Source: Xenophilus sp. E41 (GTDB lineage: Bacteria > Pseudomonadota > Gammaproteobacteria > Burkholderiales > Burkholderiaceae_C). Taken from it: 64,000 nt of DNA. Below are positions 44,468 through 53,254 of this stretch, piece after piece. The position numbers and the translations under genes were made by a program. Below the pieces are notes generated by a model. The model worked only from the letters and a program-made list of their open reading frames with translations. It was not told the origin of the DNA and ran no database searches. The stretch is taken from positions 62,001 to 126,000 of the forward strand of contig NZ_QPIB01000009.1 of the NCBI RefSeq assembly GCF_003671765.1, written 5' to 3'. Within the stretch, counting starts at the first letter, position 1. The number at the start of each line of letters is the position of its first letter.

Positions 44468-45235
44468 ATGTCCTTTTCCGTCGAAGCCATCGAACGCGCC
44501 ACCCTGGCGGCCGTGCCGCCGGACACCCTCGAGGAACAGCCCGGCTGGCTGCTGCCACTGGACGCCGGCACCGTGGGCCGCGCCCACAGTGCCGCCCCGT
44601 TGCACCACGGCGCGCCGGACCTGGCGCTGCTGCCGCAGATCGAGGCGCGCTACCGCGCGGCCGGCCTGCCGCCGGTGTTCCGCCTGCCGGTGGAGACGCC
44701 GGCCTTCGCCGACTTCGACGCCGCGCTGCGCGAGCGCGGCTACGTGCCGTCGCGGCCCACGTTGGTCATGACCGGCAGTGCCGCGGCCATGGCCTCGGGC
44801 GGGCGCCCCAACGCGGTGCAGCTCGACACCCAGCCCGGCGAGGACTGGGCGCGCGTGTACCTCGGCGAGGGCTTCGACCCCGTCGACGGCGCGCACCGCG
44901 TGCGGCTGCTGCGCCGTGCGCACGATGCGGTGTATGCCGGCGTGCGCCTGGCGCTGGAGCCCGGCGCCCCCGAGCAATTGGGCGCCGTCGGCTGCGCCTG
45001 CTTCAGCCACGGCCTGGTCGGCGTGCACGGCATGCGCACGCGCCCGCGCTTCCGCGGCCGCGGCCTGGCCCGCCAGCTCATGGCCGCGATGGGCGTCGAA
45101 GCCGAGCGCCGCGGCATCGCGGACGCCTTCCTGCAGGTGGAGGTGGAGAACTACCTCGCGCGCTCGCTCTATGCGCGCATCGGCTTCGAGCCGGCATGGA
45201 CCTATGTGTATTGGCAGCAGCCCGGGGCGTACTGA
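44468..45235 (+). CDS. GNAT-family N-acetyltransferase
   Basis: This 255-residue protein has a C-terminal GNAT fold with the acetyl-CoA loop GMRTRPRFRGRGLARQLMAAMGVEAERRGIADAFLQVEVEN (about residues 187-227) and the terminal SLYARIGFEPAWTYVYWQQ. The N-terminal half is less conserved and may be a second, degenerate GNAT-like domain. Substrate unknown. It is the last + strand gene before the opposing catabolic operon; the 142 bp between them hold no feature I can name. Confidence 0.88.
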   Translation: MSFSVEAIERATLAAVPPDTLEEQPGWLLPLDAGTVGRAHSAAPLHHGAPDLALLPQIEARYRAAGLPPVFRLPVETPAFADFDAALRERGYVPSRPTLVMTGSAAAMASGGRPNAVQLDTQPGEDWARVYLGEGFDPVDGAHRVRLLRRAHDAVYAGVRLALEPGAPEQLGAVGCACFSHGLVGVHGMRTRPRFRGRGLARQLMAAMGVEAERRGIADAFLQVEVENYLARSLYARIGFEPAWTYVYWQQPGAY

Positions 45236-45377
45236 GCGCGCCGCCTGAAGACTCTCGCCTACAGGGACGTTCCGCGCACCGGGCAAAGCATCCAGATCGC
45301 TGCCAAGAATCGGGGCGGGGGCGCGGACATACCGGGCCCGTTCACCCGTCGGTGCGACGGCTCGATGGCCGTGCGCC

Positions 45378-46364
45378 TCACTCGGTCGTGATGTGGTTGT
45401 CCCTGACGACCTTGGCCCAGGCGCGGGCATCCTCGTCCAGGAACTTGCGGAAGGCCTCGGGGCCTTCGCCCACGGGCGTGAGGCCGTAGTCCAGCAGCTT
45501 GGCGCGAAAGGCCGGGTCGGCCATGATCTTCTGCGAGGTGGCGAGCAAGGCGGCCTGGACGGATTCCGGCGTCCCTTTGGGCGCGAAGATGCCGTGCCAC
45601 GAGTCGCCGACGAAGCCGGGGTACTGCTCGGCGATGGCGGGCACGTCGGGCAGGCCGGGAACGCGCTGCGTGCTCGTGACGCCCAGGGCGCGCACCTTGC
45701 CGGCGCGCACCTGGGGAATGGCGCCGGTGCTGGCGTCCAGCGCCACGTCGATGCGTCCGGCGATCACGTCGGGCACGAACTGGTCCTTGTAGGGGACATG
45801 GGTCATCTTCAAGCCGGCCTGGTTCAGCCAGCGGGCCAACGCCACGTGCGTGCCCTGGCCGATACCGGCGCTGGCGTAGGTGAGCGCATCGGGCCGGGCC
45901 TTGGCCTCGCGCACCAGGTCCTGCAGCGTGCGGTATTTCGAATCCACCGAGGTGACGAGCACATAGGGCACAGAGAGGATGCGCGTGACGGGCACGAAGT
46001 CCTCGGCCTTGTACGGCAGCTTCCTGTAGACGTAGGGGTTGATCGAGAAGGTGTTGTTGACCGTCCAGAGCAGGGTGTAGCCGTCGGCGGGTGCATTGGC
46101 GACGGCCTGCGCGCCGATGATGGTGCTGGCGCCCGGGCGGTTCTCGACCACCACCGGCTGGCCGGTGAGGTGGGTGAAGCCCTCGCCCCACAGGCGGGCG
46201 ATCACGTCGGGCGACACACCCGGCGGAAAGGGCACCACCAGCTTGACCGGCTTGGAAGGGTAGGCCGGCTGTGCTGCCGCCGTGGTGGGCAGGCCGGCCG
46301 CCAGAAGGCCAGCGGCGGCGGCGGCGGTGCACAGGTGGCGGCGGGAGATCGTGAAGAGGCGCAT
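45378..46364 (-). CDS. Bug-family periplasmic substrate-binding receptor 1
   Basis: This 328-residue protein has a signal peptide (ISRRHLCTAAAAAGLLAAGLPTTAAAQ) and a Bug/TctC fold: YPSKPVKLVVPFPPGVSPDVIARLW, VVENRPGASTIIGAQAVANAPADGYTLLW and THVPYKDQFVPDVIAGRIDVALDA. Bug proteins bind carboxylates or amides for tripartite tricarboxylate (TctAB) carriers or for sensing. It is last in the nine-gene minus-strand operon; no TctA or TctB gene is present in the window. Confidence 0.9.
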   Translation of the reverse strand: MRLFTISRRHLCTAAAAAGLLAAGLPTTAAAQPAYPSKPVKLVVPFPPGVSPDVIARLWGEGFTHLTGQPVVVENRPGASTIIGAQAVANAPADGYTLLWTVNNTFSINPYVYRKLPYKAEDFVPVTRILSVPYVLVTSVDSKYRTLQDLVREAKARPDALTYASAGIGQGTHVALARWLNQAGLKMTHVPYKDQFVPDVIAGRIDVALDASTGAIPQVRAGKVRALGVTSTQRVPGLPDVPAIAEQYPGFVGDSWHGIFAPKGTPESVQAALLATSQKIMADPAFRAKLLDYGLTPVGEGPEAFRKFLDEDARAWAKVVRDNHITTE

Positions 46365-46423
46365 GGCGTATGTCTCGTGATGCTGGAAGAAGAAGCCGAA
46401 GTCGGGTGGGCGCGGCGCGTATC

Positions 46424-47410
46424 TCAGGCCCTCAGGTCCAGCCGCCGCACCAGCGGCGGGAAGTCCGCCAGGTCCTGCCGGATCAGGGCCTCGAAGGGTG
46501 CGGGGCCGCCGCCGGCCAGCTCCCATCCGTTGACCTGGGCGCGGGCCTTCATCTGGGTGTCGGCCAGTGCGGCATCGAGCGCCTGCGACAGCCGCGCGAC
46601 GACGGCGGCCGGCGTGCCACGTGGCACGGCGAGCCCGATCCAGAACGAGGCGTCGAAGCGGGGATAGGTGCTTTCGGAGAGCGTGGGCACCTCGGCCATC
46701 GAGGGCAGGCGCTTGAGGCCGGTCTGCGCCAGCGGCATGATGCTGCCGCCCTTGAGGCCGGGCTGGGCCGAGGAAAAGTCCAGCAGCGCCAGTTGCACCT
46801 CGCCCGCCATCAGCCCGGTGACGAGCGGGCCCGAGCCCTTGTAGGGCACATGCACGAGGTCGATGCCCGCCAGCGCCTTGAACTGCTCGATGGCGATGTG
46901 GTTGGTGGCGCCGACGCCGGCGCTGCCGTAGAAGAGCCTGCCCGGCTGGGCCTTGGCGGCGGCGACGAACTCGCGCAGGGTGCGCCACGGCCAGCGCGCG
47001 GGCGTGGCCAGGATGCCGACCGCCCGCAGTGCCAGGCCCACCGGTGCCAGGTCGCGCGCGGGCTGGACCGTGGCGCCCTGCTGCACGAGCGGCGCGATGA
47101 TGTGGTTGGAGCGCGAGGTGACCAGAACGGTGTAGCCATCGGCAGGTGCGGCAGCCGCCGCGCCGGTGCCGATCAGACCCGCGGCGCCGGGCCGGTTGTC
47201 GATGACCAGCGGCTGGCCCAGGCTGGTGCGCATGCCCTCGGCGAGGAAGCGGGCCACGATGTCCGATGGGCCGCCGGGCGGGTTGGGCACGACGAGCTTG
47301 ATGGGACGCTGCGGGTAGTCGCTCGCCGGGGCCGCCGATGCGGGCAGCGGCATGGCCAGCGGGGCGAGGCCGGCGAGGCCGGCGGCCAGGAAATCTCTGC
47401 GCTTGTACAT
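46424..47410 (-). CDS. Bug-family periplasmic substrate-binding receptor 2
   Basis: This 328-residue protein has a twin-arginine-like start (MYKRRDFLAAGLAGLAPLAMPLPASAA), with Bug motifs YPQRPIKLVVPNPPGGPSDIVARFLAEGM and DNRPGAAGLIGTGAAAAAPADGYTVLV. It is a paralogue of the receptors at 45378 and 49441, clearly diverged from both. Three different receptors in one operon suggest several related ligands or recruitment by distinct carriers elsewhere. Confidence 0.9.
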   Translation of the reverse strand: MYKRRDFLAAGLAGLAPLAMPLPASAAPASDYPQRPIKLVVPNPPGGPSDIVARFLAEGMRTSLGQPLVIDNRPGAAGLIGTGAAAAAPADGYTVLVTSRSNHIIAPLVQQGATVQPARDLAPVGLALRAVGILATPARWPWRTLREFVAAAKAQPGRLFYGSAGVGATNHIAIEQFKALAGIDLVHVPYKGSGPLVTGLMAGEVQLALLDFSSAQPGLKGGSIMPLAQTGLKRLPSMAEVPTLSESTYPRFDASFWIGLAVPRGTPAAVVARLSQALDAALADTQMKARAQVNGWELAGGGPAPFEALIRQDLADFPPLVRRLDLRA

Positions 47411-47435
47411 GGTGTTGCGTCCTTCGTTCGTCGGC

Positions 47436-48605
47436 TCAGCGCGCGGCGACGGCCGTGCGGCCACCCAGCGTTTCGGCCACCCAGTCGGCGATGTAGGCGC
47501 CGGCATTGGCCGAGTTGTCGAAGCTCGAATGCTGGGCACCGCCCTCGCGGTCGGTGAAGACCTTCAGCTCGCGCTTCGGGCTGTTCACCAGTTGCTCGTA
47601 GGTGCGCTCGGCCCACTTGAGCGGGATCTGTGAATCCTTCTGCCCGTGCGTGACCAGGAAGGGCACGCGGATCCTCTCGACCACGCCGTCCAGGTGCACC
47701 TGTTCGGCGATGCGCATGAAGTCGTCCATGTCCTTGGCGCCCCAGACCCAGCGCACATGCTCCCAGTAATGCGGCACGGGAAAGCTGCCTTCCTTCTCCA
47801 GCCGGCGCTTCTGCACGTCGCGCCAGTCGTGGTTGGCGCCCCAGACCACGCCGCAGGCAAAGCGCGGCTCGAAGGCCACGGCGCGCGGGCAGTAGTAGCC
47901 GCCCAGCGAGACGCCTTCGCAGCCGATGCGCTGCGGGTCGATGTCCTCGCGTGCCTCCAGCCAGTCGACCACGCGGCTGGCCCAGTGCTCGGCATCGAAG
48001 CGTGCCGTCATGCCATGCAGGCGAAGCGCCTCGCCGGTGCCGGGCTGGTCGAGCACCAGCGACGAAATGCCGCGCTGCGCCAGCCAGTGCGGCAGGCCGA
48101 CGCGGTACTTCATCTCCTTGGTCGAATCCAGGCCGTTGAGCTGCAGCAGCACCGGTGCGCGGCCCTGCACGCCCTGGGCGCGCACATACAGGCCCGCCAG
48201 CACGCCGCCCTCGTAGGGAATCTCCACCCGCTCGCAGTTCTCGCCCGCCAGCGCGATGCCGCGTACGAAGGTGTCGAGAAAGCGCCGGTACAGCGCTTCG
48301 CGGCCCGCTGCGCCATGCCCTTGCAGGCGCTCGGCCGTGATCAGGTAGGTGGCGGCACGGCCCAGCTTGTCGCCAGCCGAGATCAGTCGTCCGCGCGCCT
48401 CGTCTTCGGCGGCGAGTTCGCACAGCTGGTCGGCCATGCGCTCCCAGCTCTGGCGGAAGGCGAGCGACGCTGCCGCATCGGGCTGGTGCGCGGCCTCCTT
48501 GAGCGGCGCGCACATGGCCTCGATCTCGCCGATGCGGGCGCCCATCTCGATGGCGAGGTCGACCGAGAGGTTCCAGACGTAGTTGGCGGGGAAGTACTTG
48601 AACAT
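47436..48605 (-). CDS. Alpha/beta hydrolase (FrsA / dihydropseudooxynicotine hydrolase-like)
   Basis: This 389-residue protein has an N-terminal helical cap (about 1-120) and a C-terminal alpha/beta hydrolase core. The nucleophile elbow is GVSLGGYYCPRA (Ser in GxSxGG), with an acidic residue in the THGQKDSQIPL region and a candidate His in GGAQHSSFDNS. This layout matches the C-C bond hydrolases related to 2,6-dihydropseudooxynicotine hydrolase. It would cleave a beta-diketone-like or ester intermediate, an inference from fold only. Confidence 0.82.
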   Translation of the reverse strand: MFKYFPANYVWNLSVDLAIEMGARIGEIEAMCAPLKEAAHQPDAAASLAFRQSWERMADQLCELAAEDEARGRLISAGDKLGRAATYLITAERLQGHGAAGREALYRRFLDTFVRGIALAGENCERVEIPYEGGVLAGLYVRAQGVQGRAPVLLQLNGLDSTKEMKYRVGLPHWLAQRGISSLVLDQPGTGEALRLHGMTARFDAEHWASRVVDWLEAREDIDPQRIGCEGVSLGGYYCPRAVAFEPRFACGVVWGANHDWRDVQKRRLEKEGSFPVPHYWEHVRWVWGAKDMDDFMRIAEQVHLDGVVERIRVPFLVTHGQKDSQIPLKWAERTYEQLVNSPKRELKVFTDREGGAQHSSFDNSANAGAYIADWVAETLGGRTAVAAR

Positions 48606-48656
48606 GCTTTGTCTCCTGGCCTTCGATAGGGCTGTGTCGTGGTGGACTGCAGCAAG

Positions 48657-49448
48657 TCAGCTGCCGTCCGAGATCACGGTGCCGCCGTCCACCACCAGCG
48701 TCTGCCCGGTGATGAAACCGCCCGCCGCCGAGGCCAGCATCACGGCGACACCGGCCACCTCGTGCGGCTCGCCCACGCGGCGCAGCGGGGTGGCCGCCAG
48801 CCGGCGGGCCATGAAGGCCCCGTTGGCCATCAGGCCTTCGGCCAGCGGCGTGCGGATCAGGCCCGGGGCGATGGCGTTGACGCACACGCCGCGCGGGCCC
48901 CACTCCACGGCCAGGTTGCGCGCCATCTGCGCCAGTGCCGCCTTGCTGAGGCCGTACAGGCCGATGGCGCCATTGCCGCGCAGCGCGGCGATGCTGGCCA
49001 TCAGGACCACGCGGCCGTGGCCGCGTTCGCCCATGGCCGGCAGCAGCGCAGCGCACAGCGCATGCGCGCTGGCCAGGTTGACCTGGAACACACGTGCCCA
49101 GTCTTCTGCCGGCACCTCCAGCAGCGGCCCGGCCGGGCCCTGCATGCCGGCATTGCAGACCAGCAGGTCGATGGGGCCGAAGGCGGCCTGGGCCCGTTCG
49201 GCCAGCGCCTGCACCTGGGCCGGTGCCGACAGGTCGGCCACCACAGTCTGGACGGCGCCGCCGAGCGATGCGCAGCGGGCCGCGATGTCGCGCAGGGCCG
49301 CGTCATCGCGGTCCGACAGCACCAGGCTTGCCCCGTTCTGCGCATAGGCCAGGGCGATGGCCTGGCCCAGGCCGCCGGTGGCACCGGTGACCAGCGCCAC
49401 CTGGCCGTCCAACGCGAACAGGCGGCGTGCCGACGAGGCGCTATTCAA
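48657..49448 (-). CDS. Short-chain dehydrogenase/reductase
   Basis: This 263-residue classical SDR has the cofactor loop VTGATGGLGQAI (TGxxxGxG), the NAG motif in LLVCNAGMQG, the catalytic Ser in MASIAALRG and Tyr/Lys in YGLSKAAL, plus the C-terminal GGFITGQTLVVDGG. The acidic residue at the end of beta-2 (LSDRDD) suggests NAD(H) preference. Its start overlaps the end of the upstream Bug gene by 8 bp, indicating coupling. Confidence 0.92.
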   Translation of the reverse strand: MNSASSARRLFALDGQVALVTGATGGLGQAIALAYAQNGASLVLSDRDDAALRDIAARCASLGGAVQTVVADLSAPAQVQALAERAQAAFGPIDLLVCNAGMQGPAGPLLEVPAEDWARVFQVNLASAHALCAALLPAMGERGHGRVVLMASIAALRGNGAIGLYGLSKAALAQMARNLAVEWGPRGVCVNAIAPGLIRTPLAEGLMANGAFMARRLAATPLRRVGEPHEVAGVAVMLASAAGGFITGQTLVVDGGTVISDGS

Positions 49449-50445
49449 GCTTCACCCCCACCTGCTGGATCACCTGACCCCAGCGCGTGGTCTCGGTGCG
49501 GATCAGTTCGGCGAACTCGGTGCGCGAGCTGGGCGCCACGATCAGGCCCAGGTCGGTGTAGCGCTGCACCACGTCGGGCGCCGTGACGGCCTTGACCAGC
49601 TCGTCGTGCAGCCGGTTGGCGATGGGCTCGGGCGTGCCGGCGCGCACCACCATGCCGGTCCAGCCCGGGATGTTGAGGGCGGGCTGCCCCAGTTCGGCGA
49701 TGGTGGGCACCTTGGGCAGCTGCGCCAGGCGCTTGTCGCTGCCCACCACGGCCAGGGCGCGGGCCTTGTTCTCGCGCACCAGCGGGATGGCGCTGGGTGC
49801 CACGTCCAGCATGGCGTCGATGTGGCCGGCCATCAGGTCCTGCACCGCGGGCGCGCCGCCCTTGTAGGCCACATGCGTGAGGTTGCCCTTGATCTGCCCG
49901 CGCAGCATCTCCATCCAGATGTGCGGCTGGCTGCCCATGCCGTAGGAGCCGTAGTCCAGGCCCTTGCCGCCGGCCTGCGCCGCCTTGACGAAATCCTGGA
50001 AGGTCTGGAACGGGCTCGACGCCGGCACCAGCAGCAGCGTGGGCGAGACCAGCAGCCGCGTCAGCGGCATGAAGTCCTTGAGCGTGTCATAGCTCAGCTT
50101 GGGGTACAGGCCGGCGTTCATCGAGAAGGGTCCGAGGTCGCCATAGAACAGCGTGTGGCCGTCGGCCGGCTGCTGCTTGACGAAGTTGGCGCCGATCTGG
50201 CCGCCGGCGCCGGGCCGGTTGTCGATGACGACCGGCTGGCCCAGGCTGGCCGAGAGCTTCTGCGCCAGCATGCGCGACAGCGCATCGCCGAAGCCGCCGG
50301 CGGGGTAGGGCACGACCCAGGTGACCGGGCGTGAGGGAAAGCCGGCCTGCGCGCGTGCAGCGGTGATAGTCAGGCCCAATGGCACAGCGGCCAGGGCGGC
50401 GGCGCCGCGCAGCAGCGTACGGCGGTCGATTCGGGAAGCGGTCAT
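49441..50445 (-). CDS. Bug-family periplasmic substrate-binding receptor 3
   Basis: This 334-residue protein has a Tat-like signal (SRIDRRTLLRGAAALAAVPLGLTITAARAQA) and Bug motifs FPSRPVTWVVPYPAGGFGDALSRMLAQ, DNRPGAGGQIGANFVKQQPADGHTL and THVAYKGGAPAVQDLMAGHIDAMLD. It lies downstream of the DenD-like gene with a 7-bp tandem repeat between them, and overlaps the SDR gene by 8 bp. Confidence 0.9.
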   Translation of the reverse strand: MTASRIDRRTLLRGAAALAAVPLGLTITAARAQAGFPSRPVTWVVPYPAGGFGDALSRMLAQKLSASLGQPVVIDNRPGAGGQIGANFVKQQPADGHTLFYGDLGPFSMNAGLYPKLSYDTLKDFMPLTRLLVSPTLLLVPASSPFQTFQDFVKAAQAGGKGLDYGSYGMGSQPHIWMEMLRGQIKGNLTHVAYKGGAPAVQDLMAGHIDAMLDVAPSAIPLVRENKARALAVVGSDKRLAQLPKVPTIAELGQPALNIPGWTGMVVRAGTPEPIANRLHDELVKAVTAPDVVQRYTDLGLIVAPSSRTEFAELIRTETTRWGQVIQQVGVKLE

Positions 50446-50460
50446 CGCAATGTCTCCGTC

Positions 50461-50502
50461 AAGTCAGAAGTCAGAAGTCAGAAGTCAGAAGTCAGAAGTC
50501 AG
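50461..50502. repeat. 7-bp tandem repeat, six perfect copies
   Basis: Six consecutive AAGTCAG units are followed by a partial AAGT. The TGA stop of the DenD-like gene lies in the unit nearest that gene, and the rest fills the spacer to the Bug 3 ribosome binding site. Because the unit is not a multiple of three, every minus-strand frame terminates inside it. Confidence 0.95.
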
Positions 50503-51464
50503 AAGTTCGGGTGCGTGTCGTGCCCGGCAAGCGCCCGGCGCACGAGGGCGCGTGCGTCGCCGTCGTCGCGCAGGCCGAGGGCGCGGGGCGCGCGGTCGTC
50601 CAGCGGCGGGTAGCGGCCGAACACGGCCTCCACGGCGGGTTGCGGCGCGTGGCGAACCAGGGCGTGGCCGTCCGTGCCGAACTCGGCCGACAGGGCCTGC
50701 ACGACCTCGGCGATCGACAGGTGCAGCACGGGCAGCGGCCAGGCGCGGGCCGGGTCGTCGCCGACGGGCATGGTGGCGGCATGCACCAGGTTCCAGGCGC
50801 AGCGGCGGGCAGACATCCACCAGGCCGTGGCCTCCGGCCCCACGGGCAGGGTGACCGGCTCGCCGGCCGCGAGCGCATGCAGCAGCTCGCTCATGAAGGC
50901 CGACACCAGCCCCGAAGGTGCGCGCGGGCGGGCCACGATGCCGGGCAGCCGCAGCGAGCGCCCATCGAGCCGGCCGCGGCGCGAGAAATCCGCCAGCAGC
51001 ACCTCGCAGGCCAGCTTGTGCGCCCCGTAGATCAGCGGCGGCCGCAGCGGCGTGTGAGGGGTCACCAGTTCGGGCAGCGCACTGCCGTAGACGGCGATGG
51101 TGCTGGCATAGACCACCACCGGCGGCGCATGGCCGGTGCCGGCCGCGGCTAGGGTGTCGAAGAGGTCCAGCGTGGTGTCGAGGTTGACGCGGCGGCTCAG
51201 GGCTGGATCGGCCTCGGCCGCGCCGCCGGGCACGGCCGCCAGATGAAAGCAGAGGTCGGGCGCGAGTGCGGCGATGCGGGCCAGCACCTCGTCGCTGCCG
51301 AGGTCGCCTTCGAGCACCACCACGCCGGCCGGCAGCGTGCCCAGCCGCTGGTCTGCCGCCGCCAGCGCTGCGATGCGACGCCCACCCACGTGGCCCTGTC
51401 GGTGCAGCAGTGCGAGCACATGCGCACCGATGAAGCCACCGGCGCCGGTCACGAGGACTTTCAT
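50499..51464 (-). CDS. NAD-dependent epimerase/dehydratase, D-erythronate dehydrogenase-like
   Basis: This 321-residue extended SDR has NAD loop VTGAGGFIGAHV, the catalytic YGAHK (YxxxK) and the LPGIVARPRAPSGLVSAFMSELLHA segment seen in DenD-type D-erythronate dehydrogenases, which oxidise C2 of four-carbon sugar acids. It begins 2 bp after the cyclase gene stop, indicating tight coupling in the operon. The specific substrate is inferred from family resemblance. Confidence 0.78.
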   Translation of the reverse strand: MKVLVTGAGGFIGAHVLALLHRQGHVGGRRIAALAAADQRLGTLPAGVVVLEGDLGSDEVLARIAALAPDLCFHLAAVPGGAAEADPALSRRVNLDTTLDLFDTLAAAGTGHAPPVVVYASTIAVYGSALPELVTPHTPLRPPLIYGAHKLACEVLLADFSRRGRLDGRSLRLPGIVARPRAPSGLVSAFMSELLHALAAGEPVTLPVGPEATAWWMSARRCAWNLVHAATMPVGDDPARAWPLPVLHLSIAEVVQALSAEFGTDGHALVRHAPQPAVEAVFGRYPPLDDRAPRALGLRDDGDARALVRRALAGHDTHPNF

Positions 51465-51466
51465 GC

Positions 51467-52252
51467 TCAGTCCTGAAAGATGGCGACGGCCCGCGTCCAG
51501 CCGGCAGACGCGCCGCGGATCTTGTGCGGGAAGCAGCAGACGGTGAAGCCGTGCCCGGGCAGCGACTCCAGGTTGTGCAGCTTCTCCAGGTGGCAGTAGC
51601 CGATGTCGCGGCCGGCCTTGTGGCCTTCCCAGATCAGCGAGGTGTCGCCGGTCTCGGCGATGCGCCGCGCGGTGTACGAGAAGGGCGCGTCCCAGCTCCA
51701 GGCGTCGGTGCCGGTCAGGCGCACGCCACGCTCCAGCAGGTACATGGTGGCCTCGTAGCCCATGCCGCAGCCGGTGTTGACGTAGTCGTCATGGCCATAG
51801 CGGCTGCCGGCGCGGGTGTTGACCACGACGATGTCCATGGGCTGCAGCACATGGCCGATGCGGGCCAGCTCCGCCTCCACCTCGGCGGCGCTCACCACAT
51901 GGCCGTCGGGCAGGTGGCGGAAGTCGAGCTTCACGCCGGGTCGGAAGCACCAGTCCAGCGGAATCTGATCGATGGTCATCGAGGGCCGCGCGCCGCCGGC
52001 CTTGGCGTCCTGCGTGGCATGGAAGTGCCAGGGCGCGTCCAGGTGCGTGCCGCTGTGGGTGGTCAGCGTCACCCATTCGGCGGCGGCGGCCTGGCCTTCG
52101 GGGTAGTCCTCGGCGCGCGTGCCGGGGATCAGGTGCATGAACTCGGGCAGCGTGTCCTGGTGGGTCTGGTAGGTGATCTTCGGCGCCAGCGGGGGCGGGT
52201 CGGAGAGCACGTCGTTCTCGAGGTAGATCGACAGGTCGACGAAGCGGGGCAT
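51467..52252 (-). CDS. Cyclase family protein (kynurenine formamidase-like)
   Basis: This 261-residue metal-dependent hydrolase has the HxGTHxDxPxH motif intact (THSGTHLDAPWHF at about residues 66-78) and the DIVVVNTRAG segment. Related enzymes are kynurenine formamidase, isatin hydrolase and lactone- or amide-opening cyclases. In this operon, with SMP-30 and FAH-type enzymes, a ring-opening role is likely; that is an inference. It lies 12 bp after the FAH gene stop. Confidence 0.86.
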   Translation of the reverse strand: MPRFVDLSIYLENDVLSDPPPLAPKITYQTHQDTLPEFMHLIPGTRAEDYPEGQAAAAEWVTLTTHSGTHLDAPWHFHATQDAKAGGARPSMTIDQIPLDWCFRPGVKLDFRHLPDGHVVSAAEVEAELARIGHVLQPMDIVVVNTRAGSRYGHDDYVNTGCGMGYEATMYLLERGVRLTGTDAWSWDAPFSYTARRIAETGDTSLIWEGHKAGRDIGYCHLEKLHNLESLPGHGFTVCCFPHKIRGASAGWTRAVAIFQD

Positions 52253-52264
52253 GGCGGTGCGCTT

Positions 52265-53254
52265 TCAGTGGGTGGGCGGCAGGGCCTGCACCACGCGCTG
52301 GTCGATGGCGCCGAAGACGGGCGCGTCCTGCCATTGCGCTTCCATGCGCACACGTTCGCCGAAGTGCAGGAAGGGCGTGCGGCTGGCGCCGTGCTCGATC
52401 AGCTCGATGGCGCGCCGCTCGGCGATGCAGGCCGAGCCGCGCTGGCCGCCGGCATTGGAGACGGTGCCCGAGCCCACGATCGTGCCGGCCGTCAGGCGGC
52501 GGGTGAACGCGGCATGTGCGATCAGCTGGTCGAAGCCGAAGCTCATCTCGCCGCCGTTGGGATGGCCGAAGCGCTCGTCGCCGCGCATCACCGTCAGGTC
52601 CAGGTGCACGCGGCCACCACGCCAGGCCTCGCCGATCTCGTCGGGCGTCACGGCCACCGGCGCGAAGCTGGTGGACGGCTTGGCCTGGAAGAAGCCGAAG
52701 CCGGTGCGCATCTCGCGCGGGCCGAAGGCGCGCAGGCTCACGTCGTTGATCTGCACCAGCAGGCGCACGTGGCGCAGCGCCAGCGCGGCCGGGCAGCCCA
52801 GCGGCACGTCGCCCACGATCACGCCGAACTCGCCCTCGAAGTCGATGCCGTGCGCCTCGTCGGGCAGCGGCAGGTCGTCGTACGGGCCCAGCAGGTCGTC
52901 GGAGCCGCCCTGGTACATCAGCGGAATGCGGTCGGCGTCGGGCATGGGCGCGATGTCGAAGGCCTTTTCCATCAGCCGGCCGTGGTTGAGGAAGGCCGAA
53001 CCGTCGCACCACTGGGGCGCGCGGGGCAGCGGGGCAGCGGCCTGCGTGGGGTCGAAGGCGAAGGCGCCCTCCGCGTCGCCGGCGTTGAGCTGCGCATACA
53101 GCGCCTGCAGCGGTGCCTCGGTCTGTGTCCAGCGTTCGACAGCATCGAGCATCGTGGGCGCGATGGCCGCGGCATCGACGGCCTGCCGCAGGTCGCGCGA
53201 GACGACGACGAGGCGGCCATCCTTTCGGCCGTTCTTGAGGGTGGCGAGTTTCAT
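52265..53254 (-). CDS. Fumarylacetoacetate hydrolase family protein
   Basis: This 329-residue protein has the FAH fold. The metal-ligand region lies around DEAHGIDFEGEFGVIVGDVP (E-x-E) and the later VQINDVSLRAFGPREM with its Asp. The N-terminal residues MKLATLKNGRKDGRLVVVSRD form the small N-terminal domain. FAH enzymes cleave C-C bonds of acylpyruvates, hydrate ketopentenoates or decarboxylate. Its start overlaps the SMP-30 stop by 4 bp. Confidence 0.9.
   Translation of the reverse strand: MKLATLKNGRKDGRLVVVSRDLRQAVDAAAIAPTMLDAVERWTQTEAPLQALYAQLNAGDAEGAFAFDPTQAAAPLPRAPQWCDGSAFLNHGRLMEKAFDIAPMPDADRIPLMYQGGSDDLLGPYDDLPLPDEAHGIDFEGEFGVIVGDVPLGCPAALALRHVRLLVQINDVSLRAFGPREMRTGFGFFQAKPSTSFAPVAVTPDEIGEAWRGGRVHLDLTVMRGDERFGHPNGGEMSFGFDQLIAHAAFTRRLTAGTIVGSGTVSNAGGQRGSACIAERRAIELIEHGASRTPFLHFGERVRMEAQWQDAPVFGAIDQRVVQALPPTH

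Noticed and set aside
50461-50502. CRISPR-like array
   Set aside because: The units are 7 bp and directly abutting, with no spacers and no cas genes. It is a simple tandem repeat.
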